Assembly (NCBI RefSeq): GCF_040412425.1
Contig: NC_089749.1
Coordinates: 9,811,162 to 9,875,161, forward strand
Direction: 5' to 3'
Length of the DNA stretch: 64,000 bases
Source: Macrobrachium rosenbergii
Taxonomy: Eukaryota > Arthropoda > Malacostraca > Decapoda > Palaemonidae
A program made the translations under genes and the position numbers. Shown piece by piece: positions 1-12,384 of this stretch. Every line of letters begins with the position of its first letter. Position 1 is the first letter of the stretch. Under the pieces are notes generated by a model. It had not been told where the DNA came from. It ran no database searches and saw nothing but the letters and a program-made list of their open reading frames with translations.

Positions 1-3000
1 ACGCCCTGTGCATTAATTTGAAGTTAAATCGAAGAAATTAAAACCGTAAACGTTAAATGCCGAATTTTTGGGGGTACTTCGTAAAAATCCAGGTGAACGA
101 TAGACTCTGGAAACTCCAACGGTTCTATTGTTCTGGCTTGATGCTCACTTCTTCTGGCTTCCCCCAAGCGCCTCTGAATAATTCTGTTTTTCTAAATTCG
201 TGGAGCATCCCCTTTGCATTTCGTATTTTGGGGTCGATTTGAGTAAGATTGCGTCTTGTGGAAGATAATTTAGTTGATTTTCCGTCCCTAGAGAAGATTA
301 CCTTAGGGTTGGGTGCGGTATTAGGGTACTTGTGGTCAGATTTCTTTTCTATCACGTAGGCAGCAGCCATGGTCTTAAAATAATTATTTGACCTTTTATG
401 CGAGGTCATACCGAGTCTTTTGCTGTATTAAATGCTTTAGGAAGGTAAAATGGTTGTTCATAAAACAGGATTGTAAGATAGGCGAGCCAAATTGATGTAC
501 TTGTCACTCCAAGCTAAATTTTGACAGAGTTCAGAGTTGTTGGTTAGTTGCATCTTGACCAAGATAAATGTGTGAAGATCACGTAAGTAGCCTAACCCAA
601 GCTTACCCTATGTGGGCATAGTCCAGTGGCCCATGCTGATCAAAGTACAGGCCTGTTTTCTTATGGGGGGAGAAGAAAGGCTAGAGTAGCAAGTTTTAAT
701 TTTTTGAAGTCCCCCAGCCAGTCTTAATTGTGTGAGCTAGTAAAAATGTGTATAAAGCTTCTATGATAAAATTTGACATGTGCTTCTTATTTTCTTTCAC
801 TTGTATCTAATCAAGATAGTTAATTTCAGGACATAGAACAAAGAAATCATCATTATTTTTTGCAGAACAATTGTTTTCACTGGGTTTTTCCATTGAAAAT
901 ACTTTAAAACGTCCAAGTCCCAAAAATTTTGAACGGGCTCGCCATCGTATTAGGCTTAGCCTAGATTATTTCCTCTTCGCAGTTTTATAGGTACATCAAC
1001 TTGTGTTATTGCATAGCAGTTGGGTTGTCTAGTAGAATAGGCTAGTATCTGGAATGCTTCAAGCACATTTGAAAGGCAATAGAACATACCACAGTACAGT
1101 CACTGCAAAAAATAAAACTTTGAACACAGCCCCAGTTAATGATGAAAAGTGTGTTCTGACATTTGTGACTTCTATCAGGAGCCTGCAAGTTTCCTTATTC
1201 TATCATATGTCTCGCATCACCGTGGTCTAGGGGTTGGAGGGGTCTTCTCATCTAGACATAATGCTGGACAAGCAGTTGGAGGAGTCTTGATGGTTGCATG
1301 TTCGCTCTTTGCCCCTTGCTTGTAATTTGCGTATCTGTCTTGCGCTCCTGCATGCCCAATGATCAAAACATGCCTAAGAAATCTGCAAGAGTTGTGAAGA
1401 AGACAAGAGATTGTTAAGTTATGGATAAGCATGAGGTTTATGACAGCCATACCCAAAGGGCTAGGCGTCTCGAAAAGAATGGTTTCCAAGTGGTGCCAGC
1501 ATGTGAACAGAATATGGAAACAACACTGCAGTTTAAAAAAAAAAAACTGGAAGACAAAAAAGACAGCCTAGCCTTATCAAAAAGGATTGTCCTGAAACAA
1601 AATCAATTCCAGCTAAGATTTTGAAGGCAGAAAATTCCATTTCACTTGGAATTATCTCGGAAGAATGATTTAGGGCACCTCCATTGCCGTCGCACGTTGC
1701 TGCAAAGGAGCCTCTCTCGGAAGCGATGGTTGTCGTAGACTTCCCCCCTTCTCCATTAAGTAACAATCTCTGTCGTCTTCATGAATTTTATAGGGATTTC
1801 TTTAGCATGTTGAATCATTAAGTGCGCAGGAGTAAAAACATAGCATATGAAAATTGCAAGGAAAGGGCAGGAGTGAATGCATGGTGTCTACCTGGATGAG
1901 AAGACTAGTGCAATTTTCTGACATGGTGATGCCAGATGTGCAATTGAATGAGGAAACATTTCGCTCGTGCTAGAAATCGCAAAAAACTTTGGAACGCATG
2001 TTTAATCATTAAATGGGGATACATTCAAAGTTTGTTTTTTGTGGTGACTCTAGAGGGAATGTACTGTGTGTTAGGTGATTATGGGTACTACCTAGTATAC
2101 TGAAGTTAAAGTAGTGCAAGTGTAACAGCAATATATTTGATTTTGTGCAAGTTTGTTAAATTGTAACGTTTGAATATTCTGTAAGACAAAGTAAGCTTTT
2201 GCTATAGGCTATTGATTTTGATGTGGAGCCAGTCTTCAATTTTGAATTTCACATTGGTGCTTTCCAAGTTGCAATGTGCCTGATGCTCATTCCAGGATGC
2301 TCATGTCATCTTGAGAGTACATATGTCCTTCTTATATTTTTGGCTAACTGTTTCCTTTGTTTAATCGGATTTCTCTCCTGGAGTGACCCCTCAACCAAGC
2401 AACAGTGATGTAAATTTGTCAAAATAAACCTTGTCTCTCAATAAAGTACAAATTATGAGCTATTTCATGTAGTCAAATAATTCTTGTAATTAGTGTGTTT
2501 TTCAAATATTGAACTTGTATATTCCAAACTACAGTATTGGCAAAAGCATGAGGTGTCATGGTATTAGTGACCCATTTAGATTCCGATGACATGAAATGTC
2601 ATGCAGATTTCATCTCCTGTAGAGTCTGATGTCAAATGACGTCAGCTGTAGAAAAAATCGTAAGTAATTTGACTAGTATTACTGAGATAACATTGGCATC
2701 TAAAGTGTATGTCCGTTTGTGCGTGTGCGCAAAGAAATTTCGTGAAGTTTTGAAAAAAAGTTTTTTGGGGGAGGAAAAAAACAAGTACAGTTACTTTGAA
2801 TTTTTTTTTATATATGAGAAGTAAAGGAGTTACTGCTCCCTCCAACGTTTTTAAATTTTGGCTATAATTGTCGTATCCCCATTTGAAGATTAAACAGTAC
2901 TGTAAGTAGTTACCGTAACACTTCAACTTTTTTGGACTTGGTCAACTTTTTGGACTTAGAGTATACCAGCAACCTGATAAGATTATGTCTTCCTCTTGCG

Positions 3001-6000
3001 AGTATACCAGCAACCTGATAAGATTATGTCTTCCTCTTGCTCCTGTTCTAGACGATGCAATTTTAGATATATCTTTCATGTTGAGTGTTAAGCCTAGCTA
3101 TAAGCTATGTGGAAAATATTCAGGTGCAGGCTATACAGTGTAGGTCTTTTATCCTTACCAGAAAGGCCAGACCCCAAAGTGTCCGTTAAGTGTAGGTGCC
3201 ACTGTATACAGCATTGTCATTCCTTAGTACATTTCTTTAAACCAGCTCTTGAACTTGAAACTGAAAAATCCCTTTCACTTGATGCAACGCAAGTTGCGTG
3301 TGCTCCTCTCCATGGATCAATTGCCTTTTGTCATTTTTCACTCACTGTAATACTGTATCATGATTGTAATTGTTTGCTGACTTGCTTTTAAGGCAAAATC
3401 ACCCCCACGTTTGGGGAAAGCGTATGGGCTGTGGTAAGCATAAAAGGTGTTTTAAAAAAAAAAAATGTAAATTCCACATCCATATTGGCTCAGAGCGCCA
3501 GAGATTTCTCCAACCAAAGATTGAAACCAATCAGCATTGGGATGTTGGTCTTAGCATGAAAGAAGTGATATGCATAATGTCCATGAAATGCACTGTAATT
3601 ATTATTTGTATCCCAAGGAGTTTTGAAGTTCAATTTTTACCGAGTTGGATTTTTACAATTAAGGCCGTTGGTTTTACTTGTTGATATTAAGGCACGTTAA
3701 GGGTTAGATCAGTTAGGTGGGTATATAATTGAAAGCACTACATTTTGCATACCAATATTGTATGTTCATGAAATTGGAATTTTTATGTGACTGCTGTTAT
3801 GGTGCACTTATTCTGTTAAAGTTACCAGTATTTCTTTTGAAGTGGTCTTTTTAAGAAGTTAGGTTTTATGGCAGTATACCGTACTAATTTGGTGTTTAAT
3901 GTGTAATTATAATTTGTAAATATATGCTGAAATGAGGAAATGAAATGGGGCCAGATTAGCTGGAAGTTTGCTTAAAAAAAAAAAAAAAAAAAAAAAATTC
4001 CTTGCTCTGGAAGAAATTTTTGCGGCAATAGAATTGAAATATTTAATCCACCATGTGCCAGCATCTTTGTTGGTAGAATTCCCTGATGCCTTTGGGCTAG
4101 TAGGATGTAGGTAAGGAGACTTTGGAGTTTCCCAGCAAGATTTTTATGATACATCATCACTAAAAAATAACTGCAGTATATGATTGCTGTGTCAAGAGGT
4201 TTTTTGCTTGCATTCTCAGAACTTGCTCCTTTGTAAAGTTTTCATGCCTTTGTTCTCGAAACTTGATCAACGATGTGTTTGGTCACAGTCTCATAATTTT
4301 TATTCTACGGTACTCTTGCTTTGGAACACGTCAAAACTCTCTTGCCCAACAGTTGTGAGGTGTTATAGTGAATGAGGAACTGGGTATAAACCTCTGGCCT
4401 TTGGGCCAGCTTAGAGTATAGAAGTCTCCCCCCCCCTCCATTTTTTGATTAGCTGAATACTGTAATTCTAATTTGAAAGTAAAAAAAAATATATGACGGG
4501 CAAAAGTTTCCCAGTTTATGATGTGTAAATATTTTTTAAGTCGAAAACGATTTCTAATGCTTTATAGTGTCATCTCAACTTGACCAACAGCTCAGGGGTC
4601 TGCCCCCTCTGGTAAGTAATAAAATTTGCAAAATAATGAAGACTGACATAACAGATATATTGGTAAAATGAATTGTTTTAAAAGCGTGTACATATATCTA
4701 CCTACTTATGCCTACAAGATACAAGATATGTAAGTGTATTATTATACGCAAGTATATTATTCCTCATGTATGCACGAAAAGGAAAGCGTTTGTCATCTGT
4801 CCGTGTTTAACTATCCACCCTCAGGCACAGATAGGAAAGTTTCAGTCAGTGGTAGGAAGTTTGTTTTTTCGACCACCATCCACCCTCAGTTACAAGCATT
4901 TAAGCTTAGGTTATGTTCGAGCGTTCATTCATTCACCATTCAACATTTTAAGCTATTCAGTGGGTTATCTGCCAATGGTGAGAGATCATTTGTTTGGGTG
5001 CACAGTCAGCCATCTGATAGGCTAACCTTATGTACTTATAAGATTTTTCTGGTAGGCACAATATTTTCATTAATTTTATCAAAAGGGCAAAATCTGCTAA
5101 GTTGAGGTCCGTTAAGTTGTGGTGCCATTACCTATTCTGATGACCCTCTTATCCTTGCTTACCTAGCTTACTCAGAATTTGCTTAGAACACTTAAATTTT
5201 TAAGCATACATTTGGGTTTTTTATGATAGTGTTGAATATCTCAGTGTAATTTAGCAAATAATGTAAAACTTAAAACTGGTTGTATGGTTACCCAGCATAA
5301 TTGCTTACTGGGCCTGAAGAATAAGTGTTAAAATTAATTGCTGGATAAAAATTACGATGCCTTGAAGCTTGGGAACCACCTATGAGACTTGCTGTAACTG
5401 CTGCGTTTATGCAGGATTGTTGGCACGCTCTTAAAGGGTTTCAAAGACTTCTTGCGTTAGTCTGGATTGGCAGTAGGCTATAGGCTAAGCAGCATACTAT
5501 TCTATGCCTGGTCCATGTGACAAATTTCTCCATGACATTGATTACCCCAGCTCTTTTCTTTGTGAAGACGGGATTTTATCGTTTCCGTAGATTTCACAGC
5601 TTCGTCTATTCACTTATCCTTCAAAATGACCAAGGTCGTTGATTGCAGAAGTTATAGGTTCCGAGCGAGGGCTACCATGGGCATACCGCCTTCATGCTTG
5701 GCGATTATCCTGAGTTTCTAAAGTGATTGCTTCCTCTTCACACCAATAGCAGGAGAGAGATAACTCCTGGGAGCATCTGTAGTATCGTTCACAGGCGTTC
5801 GTGTAAGGGAAATTTGTTGAAATTGGAAACTTCTTGATAGGTTAGGGAAACAGATTTACCACAAATTTTGGTCACAGTTCGTTACGTATATCATGGGTAG
5901 TTCTCTTGGTAAGGATGCATGACTTGAATAAAATACTCTTTATTTTCAAGTTTTTGAGCATCGTGTTTGCCACTTTTTTCATGGTGTGAACTTTTCACTG

Positions 6001-6218
6001 TATTTCTGGCCATGAGTCATGACTTTTCTTTTCATTTTTATCAAAATCATTTTCCTTATCAGTGCCCATGTTTTTGCCGCATAAAGTAGCACAGACTGTA
6101 ATTAACAGTTGCGAGTTGTTGCCCCGTCTACTGATGGGATGTTTCCAGTCACCAATTGTCTGGCCATCACAGAATTTTATAAATGCTGTGGCTTTTAGTT
6201 TTCTTTACAAGGAAACTA
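1..6218. other. Stretch with no recognisable gene
   Basis: I see no exon with homology, consistent splice sites or long codon-like structure here on either strand. The open frames are short and low in complexity. It holds a 43-bp tandem duplication near 2957-3040, a poly(A) tract at about 3974-3997 and AT-rich filler. The missing first exon of the SWIB gene, if it is inside the window, could be hidden here or in 8-12 kb, because it may be only about 15 codons long. Confidence 0.6.
2957..3041. repeat. Short tandem duplication (about 43 bp x 2)
   Basis: The phrase beginning gagtataccagcaacctg occurs twice in direct succession with essentially no divergence, which points to a recent local duplication. 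Confidence 0.85.
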
Positions 6219-6463
6219 TGAGGTGGCTTTGTTTGTCTGTCCGTGCACTTTTTCTGTCTGCCATCAGATCTTAGAAACTGCTGAGGCTAGAGAGCTGCAA
6301 AACATCAAACGTACCAAATTGCAGCCTTCTAGCCTCAGAAGTTTTTATTTTATATAAGGTTAAAGTTAGCCACAATTGTGCATCTGGCAGTGATGTAGGA
6401 CAGCCACCACCGGGCCGTGATTAATGTTTCATGGGCTGTGGCTTCGTACAGCATCATACAGAG
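6219..6463 (-). repeat. Dispersed repeat family B, copy 1 (fold-back type)
   Basis: This block is the reverse complement of the blocks at 28290-28590 and 47345-47722. Shared landmarks are the gtctgtccg / gtgcactttttctg end, a pair of inverted arms around ctgaggctagag / ctagcctcag, and the gtacagcatcatacag end. The arms face each other, so a single strand can fold on itself. No protein is encoded. It is probably a non-autonomous mobile element, but target-site duplications were not resolved. Confidence 0.7.

Positions 6464-6468
<5 letters not shown>

Positions 6469-6496
<28 letters not shown>
6469..6496. repeat. (CT)n microsatellite
   Basis: An uninterrupted CT run of about 28 bases adjoins the end of the family B repeat. 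Confidence 0.95.
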
Positions 6497-6499
<3 letters not shown>

Positions 6500-7111
6500 G
6501 TTTGCTTTGCTTTTGCTTTGCTTATATTGACAATCAGTCCTTTCTATATTACACTTCCAATCATAAATATTTCCACAACTTCCTCTGCTCGTAATAGGTT
6601 GTGTATAGGGGCTTCGGGTCCTCTTCTGTGCTTCTTGATAGCTTTCTCCATTACTGTGATAAAACAAGCAGGGGCTTTGGCACTTTTTGCTGAACATCAT
6701 TTACCTCAAAATCTTATGATTTACGTCACTGAAGACTTGACTTAGTGTTTATTCTTTATCACAAACCTGGCAAGTATTCACTTACCCTATGTTTTTGTAA
6801 TGCATTTGTACTGTACTCTATTTTTTCAGTGTTCACTGATTCTTTGGGTATGTACTTAAAATATCTATTTCTTGACTGACATGCTTATAAAAACATTGGT
6901 TAGTTTGTTAACAGGAAATTCCTTTGCATGTCAATTAACGTATTTTGGGAAACCATAGTTATCATTTCAGTAGCTGAAACCTATTCACATGCAACAAGCT
7001 TGTAAATACTGAAAAGCAAAAAAAATAAAGTACATATGCACTACAAAACTGTGAAGACTTGTTTGGGTAGTGATATCACTAAAGTATAAACACTAGGTCA
7101 AGTCTAAAGTG

Positions 7112-7354
7112 ACGTACCCCGAAGGTTGGGTAGTGCCGCCAGTGCACCTCGTACGGTGCATTGTAGGCATTTAAGTTCTTTGCATTGTCCCTTCGGCCTC
7201 TAGTTTTAATATTCTCTCTTCCATCTTGCTTTTCACTGTCTTGTAACTGCGGGAGTTCACTCCTGTTACACCTTTCAGACGTTACTGTCAATTTCTTTGT
7301 CAGTGCTGAATGACCTTAGGTCCCAGCACTTCGCCTTTGGCAGAAATTTTCTAT
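7112..7354 (+). repeat. Dispersed repeat family A, copy 1
   Basis: It carries the ordered landmarks of family A: a 5' block with cagtgcacctcg and tgtaggcatt, then cccttcggcctctag, a middle block ctgcgggagttcactcctgttacacc, and an end block gctgaatgacc...aggtcccagcac. The same order recurs at 49428-49740 and 52100-52385, and inverted at 54192-54477. There is no coding capacity. A SINE- or MITE-like nature is inferred from its size of about 250-300 bp and its dispersion. Confidence 0.75.
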
Positions 7355-7436
7355 AATCTATTTCAGTGACATAGATCACAAGAATCCAGGTAAATGATGT
7401 TCATTTGCTGTGCGCTAATGATTGTCGAAGCTTGAG

Positions 7437-7758
7437 AGGAACAGAGATGAGAATGCTGAGGTGGAATTTGGGAATATTGCTGCTTGAGAGATTGGAAAGT
7501 GATGAAATGAGAAGAAGAGCGGGCTTAGTAAAGATAACAGAGGTGATAAGAGAGAGTCACGATTGAGATGGTATGGGCATGTGTTAAGGATGGATGACGA
7601 GGAGGGAGTGAAGAGGTCTTGGGAAGAAGATCGAGAGGGAGGCAGAGAATTAGGTGGCGAGATAAAGCGAAGTAAGATATGGAGAGAAGAGCTTTGATGG
7701 AGGACGATGCCTTTGATACAAGGCAGTGGAGAAGGCGCATCAGGCAACAGACCCCTTA
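7437..7758 (+). mobile_element. Decayed LINE reverse transcriptase C-terminus
   Basis: Broken plus-strand frames give the typical tail of a non-LTR retrotransposon reverse transcriptase: EMRMLRWNLGILLLERLES, then after a frameshift RLRWYGHVLRMDDEEGVKR, then after another shift DAFDTRQWRRRIRQQTP followed by TAA. The LRWxGHVxR and QWRRxIR motifs are typical of these tails. At least two frameshifts make it a dead fragment, and no upstream catalytic part is present, which fits 5' truncation. Confidence 0.75.
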
Positions 7759-7759
7759 A

Positions 7760-10700
7760 TGTAGGGATAATGGTGGGAAAGAAGTATAACTGTTGAATAC
7801 TGGAAAAAATTATAACAGATCCTTAGCAGTGTGCCGAAAGTAGGAAAACGCTGTAACTTAGAAACATAAGACTATTCGAAAGCCTAAGCACTCCGTTACA
7901 GATTTTTGGCAATTCGTATTTGAAAAGTGCTGTAACTATGGAATGCCCTGATGAATAGCCACTTGTAAAAGGGACCACCTGTAATTTGTCACTTGCATGC
8001 CTAAAGGGTCTTGATCCTACCCATTTGCAAAACCTTTCAGCCACCTTTGAATTTGTTTTTTTTTTTTTTTTTCTCTCACAATTGTTAGGCCAATTTGTTG
8101 GGTCCCAGCCCATTGGGGATCCTTGGGCAAGAGAGTAAAAACATCAGGTAAAAACGCTGTCAGTATCAAGGCTCTGCATTGATACGGTCCTTGTTACAAA
8201 ATGCAAATGCTCAGGTGTTATTGTCCAGCTTTGGCCATCTTAATTCACTGTGAGTTAGGAAACCACTACTGTATTATGTATGTAGCATCAAGTAAAACTA
8301 AAAAGTCATTTAAGAAATGACTAATGCCAAATCCGGGATGTTTATGAAAACTGAGCAGTTGGTAAAGTCAAGTCAAATTACCACACAGGGCTTTCAACCA
8401 GGAAACTTTCCTGATCTGTCTGCACAGCTGTTAGTACTGGGGGTTGATCTGTAAAATAATAGTCGTCATTGCTTTTTTAGATTTCAGTTTGGAAATGTAT
8501 CTGCCACCCAAATCTTGAGAAAGTGTAGAGCTTTTCCATGTCTTAAGACTTTGAGTGTGGACTTGAAAAACTAGCGTTGGAAGCCTTTAAATCAAGAACT
8601 CCATTAAATCCCACCCTCCTATGAAGGAAATTGGCCACATTAGAAATGACTTTGAGCTTCTGAACACATTCATTCACAGAGGACTCTGATTGATTTGGGT
8701 TAGGTATAGTGTCTTATGTAGGCCAAACTATCTGTATGTTCCTGACATGGAAAAAGAATTTAGGTTTTGTAGAGCAGAAAGGCAGTGGTTACGTACATTT
8801 TAGACCTCACTTAGTGACTCAAGATCCAGTTATCTGCATACGTAGGTGTGGCAGAATACTTAAATTTTCTAAATGCTGTTAGATTGTGATTGAAGGTGGT
8901 CTAATTACTGTGATTTTTCTCTTGTATTCTTTGTGTCAGACTTTGTTGAAACAGTTACTGTGAGTCACAAGCATGTAAGTTAGCAGTGGCTTTGATGAAG
9001 TGAGATCACTACTAAACAGGATTACTGTATCCCATTAATGAAGAGAGCAAAAGGCTGTGATTTTGTAAAGCAGAAATGTGTGGGAGATATCGAAATGTAG
9101 CTAAAATCGGTCACAATTATAAAAGTTGTATGCAGAGATGTGTGGTCTGGCTGCTAGAAAACTTGAGCTGGTTTGTCCACGTGAAGGCATGAAAAAGCAA
9201 TTTCTTACTAAAGTTAATATAGAAGACTGGTAAGAACACTCAGAAATTCATGGGAGAATCTTTTGGATGAAGGTGTAGGATAGGTGGGAAATTGGCCAAA
9301 GGTGTAGAAGATACAAACTGGTGCCAAAATCTAGTGTTTAATGTAAACCTTGGTACAGGAAATGTTGCGTAACAACATTGATGATATATCCAGTGTGATA
9401 CTCCATTTCCTGGCAGTCTTGTGACTGCGTTGCTGTAATATGCTTTACAGTATATGCTTGTAATCACAAGTGTATGAAACCAATTATAAGAGCAAATAGC
9501 AAGCCTTGTGCTGAGGCAATATTTCTGGTATCAGCTATGCAACATTAAAACAAGAAATGTCATATTGGAACATCCTTACAGTTTGTACTCAATAGTGATG
9601 ACATTGCAGAAAGGTAGCCTCTTATGAGATCACTAACTCTTGTCTGTTATAGCCTATAGAATACCTTTGGTGATAGGCTGGTATGGTTGTTAAAATTTGA
9701 TAGTGAAGTAGTTAATTAGCAGCTGACAATTGTGGATGGCGATCCCACCCACTTACTCAGCAAGCAGCATCACTATGCAGATGTCTTGCTAAGTGAATAG
9801 ACTGGAGTGCTTTCATTGTGGCTGATGCTGTTGAAGTTTTGAATTGTCTTACTGTCCTGTGAACTCAGACCTCTGGATTGGGTTGTAACTTGCCCATCAT
9901 AGTATCACCTAGGTACTGTGAAGCCCAGAGGCAGCTACAGGCAGATTTTACACTTAAGAAATTTTTTTTATGCTGGCTTTGTATTAGCCAAGAGACTATG
10001 TGAGTTGCATGGTCTCTCGACAGTACAGAACTCAAAGGGTTGGGGCAATTCCTTTCATTCTCACTTGTTCTGGAGTTTATGGCAATAACACAGAACCCAT
10101 CAGTTCCTGGTAAGGGATAGTCTTTTTTCAGTCTCTTCCCCTTGAGACTTGTAGATGTGATTAAGATGAGGTGATGAATAGCCAGTGTAAGTTTTACTTG
10201 ACTGTTTGTGAGCAGGACATTACGTCCCAAGCCAAAATGTTAATGGTTTTTCATTAGTCCCAGTGTAGGCACAAGGAAAAGGCATCCAAAACACTTGCTC
10301 CCTGGCTTTTGGAATCATCAAACAGGGTGTTTGAGTTTGGATGAGGGCTCACAGTCAGGGCAACCATTTATATCTAGGGGTTTTGGGGGGAACATGTTCA
10401 TATGTAGGGGGCGTCAGTGTTTTGGTTACCATTTTACCTCTACCAGATAGGTGTTGCCCACAAGTACATGTGTATGTTCTGAAAATCTGTGGCTCTGGTA
10501 GGATAGAATATATCACCTGAGGTTTATGGTGGTGAAAGGTTGAATGTAAGAAAGATGGCTGGTGTTCTTCCCTTTTTAATGTTGCAGCCAGCGGTCGTGT
10601 TTTTGCTGGTCAGGTTTGATGCATGAAGATAGTGTACATAAGAGCTTCCAATCCTCGGGCCTCTCTTAGTCAATAGATGCTACTTCGTCTTCTCGTCAAC

Positions 10701-11838
10701 AAGGAAGGCAGGATGGAGAGTACATATATTTGTACTGTATGATATGCTTCGTAACAAGCAGGGCTTTCCTTCTCACGTGTGAAGAAATATAAATTTTTTG
10801 TTTCCTGGAGTGGGCTTGCAAGCAGGCCTTGACTCTGGCAGAGGGACTTGTCAACCTTCCCCGTGCCATCTCAAATTTTCTAGGGTAAATTGCACTTTCA
10901 TAGAGATGTAAATCTGGCCGTAGAATATCTGCTCTGAAACAACCTCGTGCTTGTACTTGGTGTCGTAGGGAAAAAATTGATCCGGCTTGCTGGGCGCTTC
11001 CTGTCCTATCTTTTGTCTGCTGTTAACTTCCTCACTATCAACCCTCAACAACCAGACTAGTTGATCACCGAAGGTGTTTTATATGAGAGTTAGGCTTGAG
11101 TATATAGGAAAAAATACAAATTACAGTTTTGGAAAAATTTTGCTCTTTTTGTTGCTTACTGATGATAAAAAAATTTTGGTTTTTTCACATTTTAATGTAG
11201 CTTGTATCATTTATACCTGGGAGGGTTGGTGTAGACCAGATATACATGATAATTTTACACACACTATTAGATAGTGGAGGGATATGAAAGAATAAGAAGT
11301 GAAATAAAGCAAAAAGTACATACAGTATATTGTATTGTACTTGTTATAAAGAATATGTGCTTTTTCTTTTGTTAACTTGTTTTCTCTTTGAAGAGAATAT
11401 CAAGTGAAGTTTAAGAAAAAATGGTTGCTATTCGCCCAGAGGGGGAGACCAAATCTGGGTTGGTACAGGGTTTTGAAACATTTGGTGCCGAACAGGATAT
11501 TGCGATATAAAGTTGTGCTTGAAACTGTGAACTTTGTGTTAAAACTTTTATGAGTGAAGTATTTTGCCAGCAGAAGTGTACTATACCTGTGCTGAAGCTG
11601 ATATTACCGTTGAAATATAATTTCTTCATCTGCTGAACTGTATCTAGAGCACAGTTTTAAGGGTATAGACAGTGTTTGCCTTTTGTAGGATAGATTCTTA
11701 TAATACTCGAGACAGTTCTGTACTATGATATTGTTTGCTTAAAACGTAGCATAAGTAAAGAGTTGTCTGGAATGATTTAACGTATTTGATTTGCAGCGAA
11801 ATATCATGAATTGTTGGTACAGTACTGTCAAAATTTTC
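7760..11838. other. Stretch with no recognisable gene
   Basis: It is AT-rich with a T-rich tract at about 8055-8072. I found no supported exon, RNA gene or mobile element. The frames at 9.9-10.2 kb and 10.85-11.05 kb have no recognisable motif or splice context. Confidence 0.55.
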
Positions 11839-11839
11839 C

Positions 11840-11990
11840 CCTATAGTGCACTGCATAAGGTGTACTGTAGGCATTACTTAAGGTGGTTTGCAGCGTCCCT
11901 TCACCCCCAAGCTGCACCCACTTTTTAGCCTTTCACTTTCTCTGTTCCCACTTTCTTCCATAGTGCCGTCTGTCGTAGGAACTGGATGGC
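11840..11990 (+). repeat. Degenerate fragment of family A
   Basis: Landmarks gtgcactgcataaggtgtac, tgtaggcatt and cccttcacccccaagctgca match the first half of family A with many substitutions. The 3' half is missing. It lies about 180 bases upstream of the first visible SWIB-gene exon. Confidence 0.6.
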
Positions 11991-12166
11991 TGAAAATGTC
12001 CAGCGCTTGTCTTTATAGCTAAATTTTGTAAATAAAATCACTACTAAAAATTTGGGAATTGAAATTCTAAAAAAAAAATTGTGGTAAGTTGATTCTGTTT
12101 AATTTTGAAGTTGTATGTATTAGACTTGTTGCTAATTAAAAGTATTTTCTTGACATACGTTTTCAG

Positions 12167-12384
12167 AAATCTTAAAAGGTGCCGATCTCGACACGCTTTC
12201 AGCAAAGAAAGTTCGACAGCAGTTGGAACAAAAACTAGGTGTTGATCTCTCCAGTAGGAAGAAGGATATCGACGAAATAATAATGGCTGATGTTGAGCAA
12301 GCTAACTCCCACTCTGAAGAAGAAGTCTCAGAGACCGAGGTAACCAAGGGCAAGAATGACTCAGACTCAGAGGCTGAGCCTGAG
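12167..12384 (+). CDS. SWIB gene, first visible exon (DEK_C domain)
   Basis: Acceptor tttcag and donor gag|gtaaga. The exon begins with two bases that finish a split codon and ends in phase 0 (218 bp). It encodes the DEK C-terminal-type domain and an acidic Glu/Ser stretch. Confidence 0.88.
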
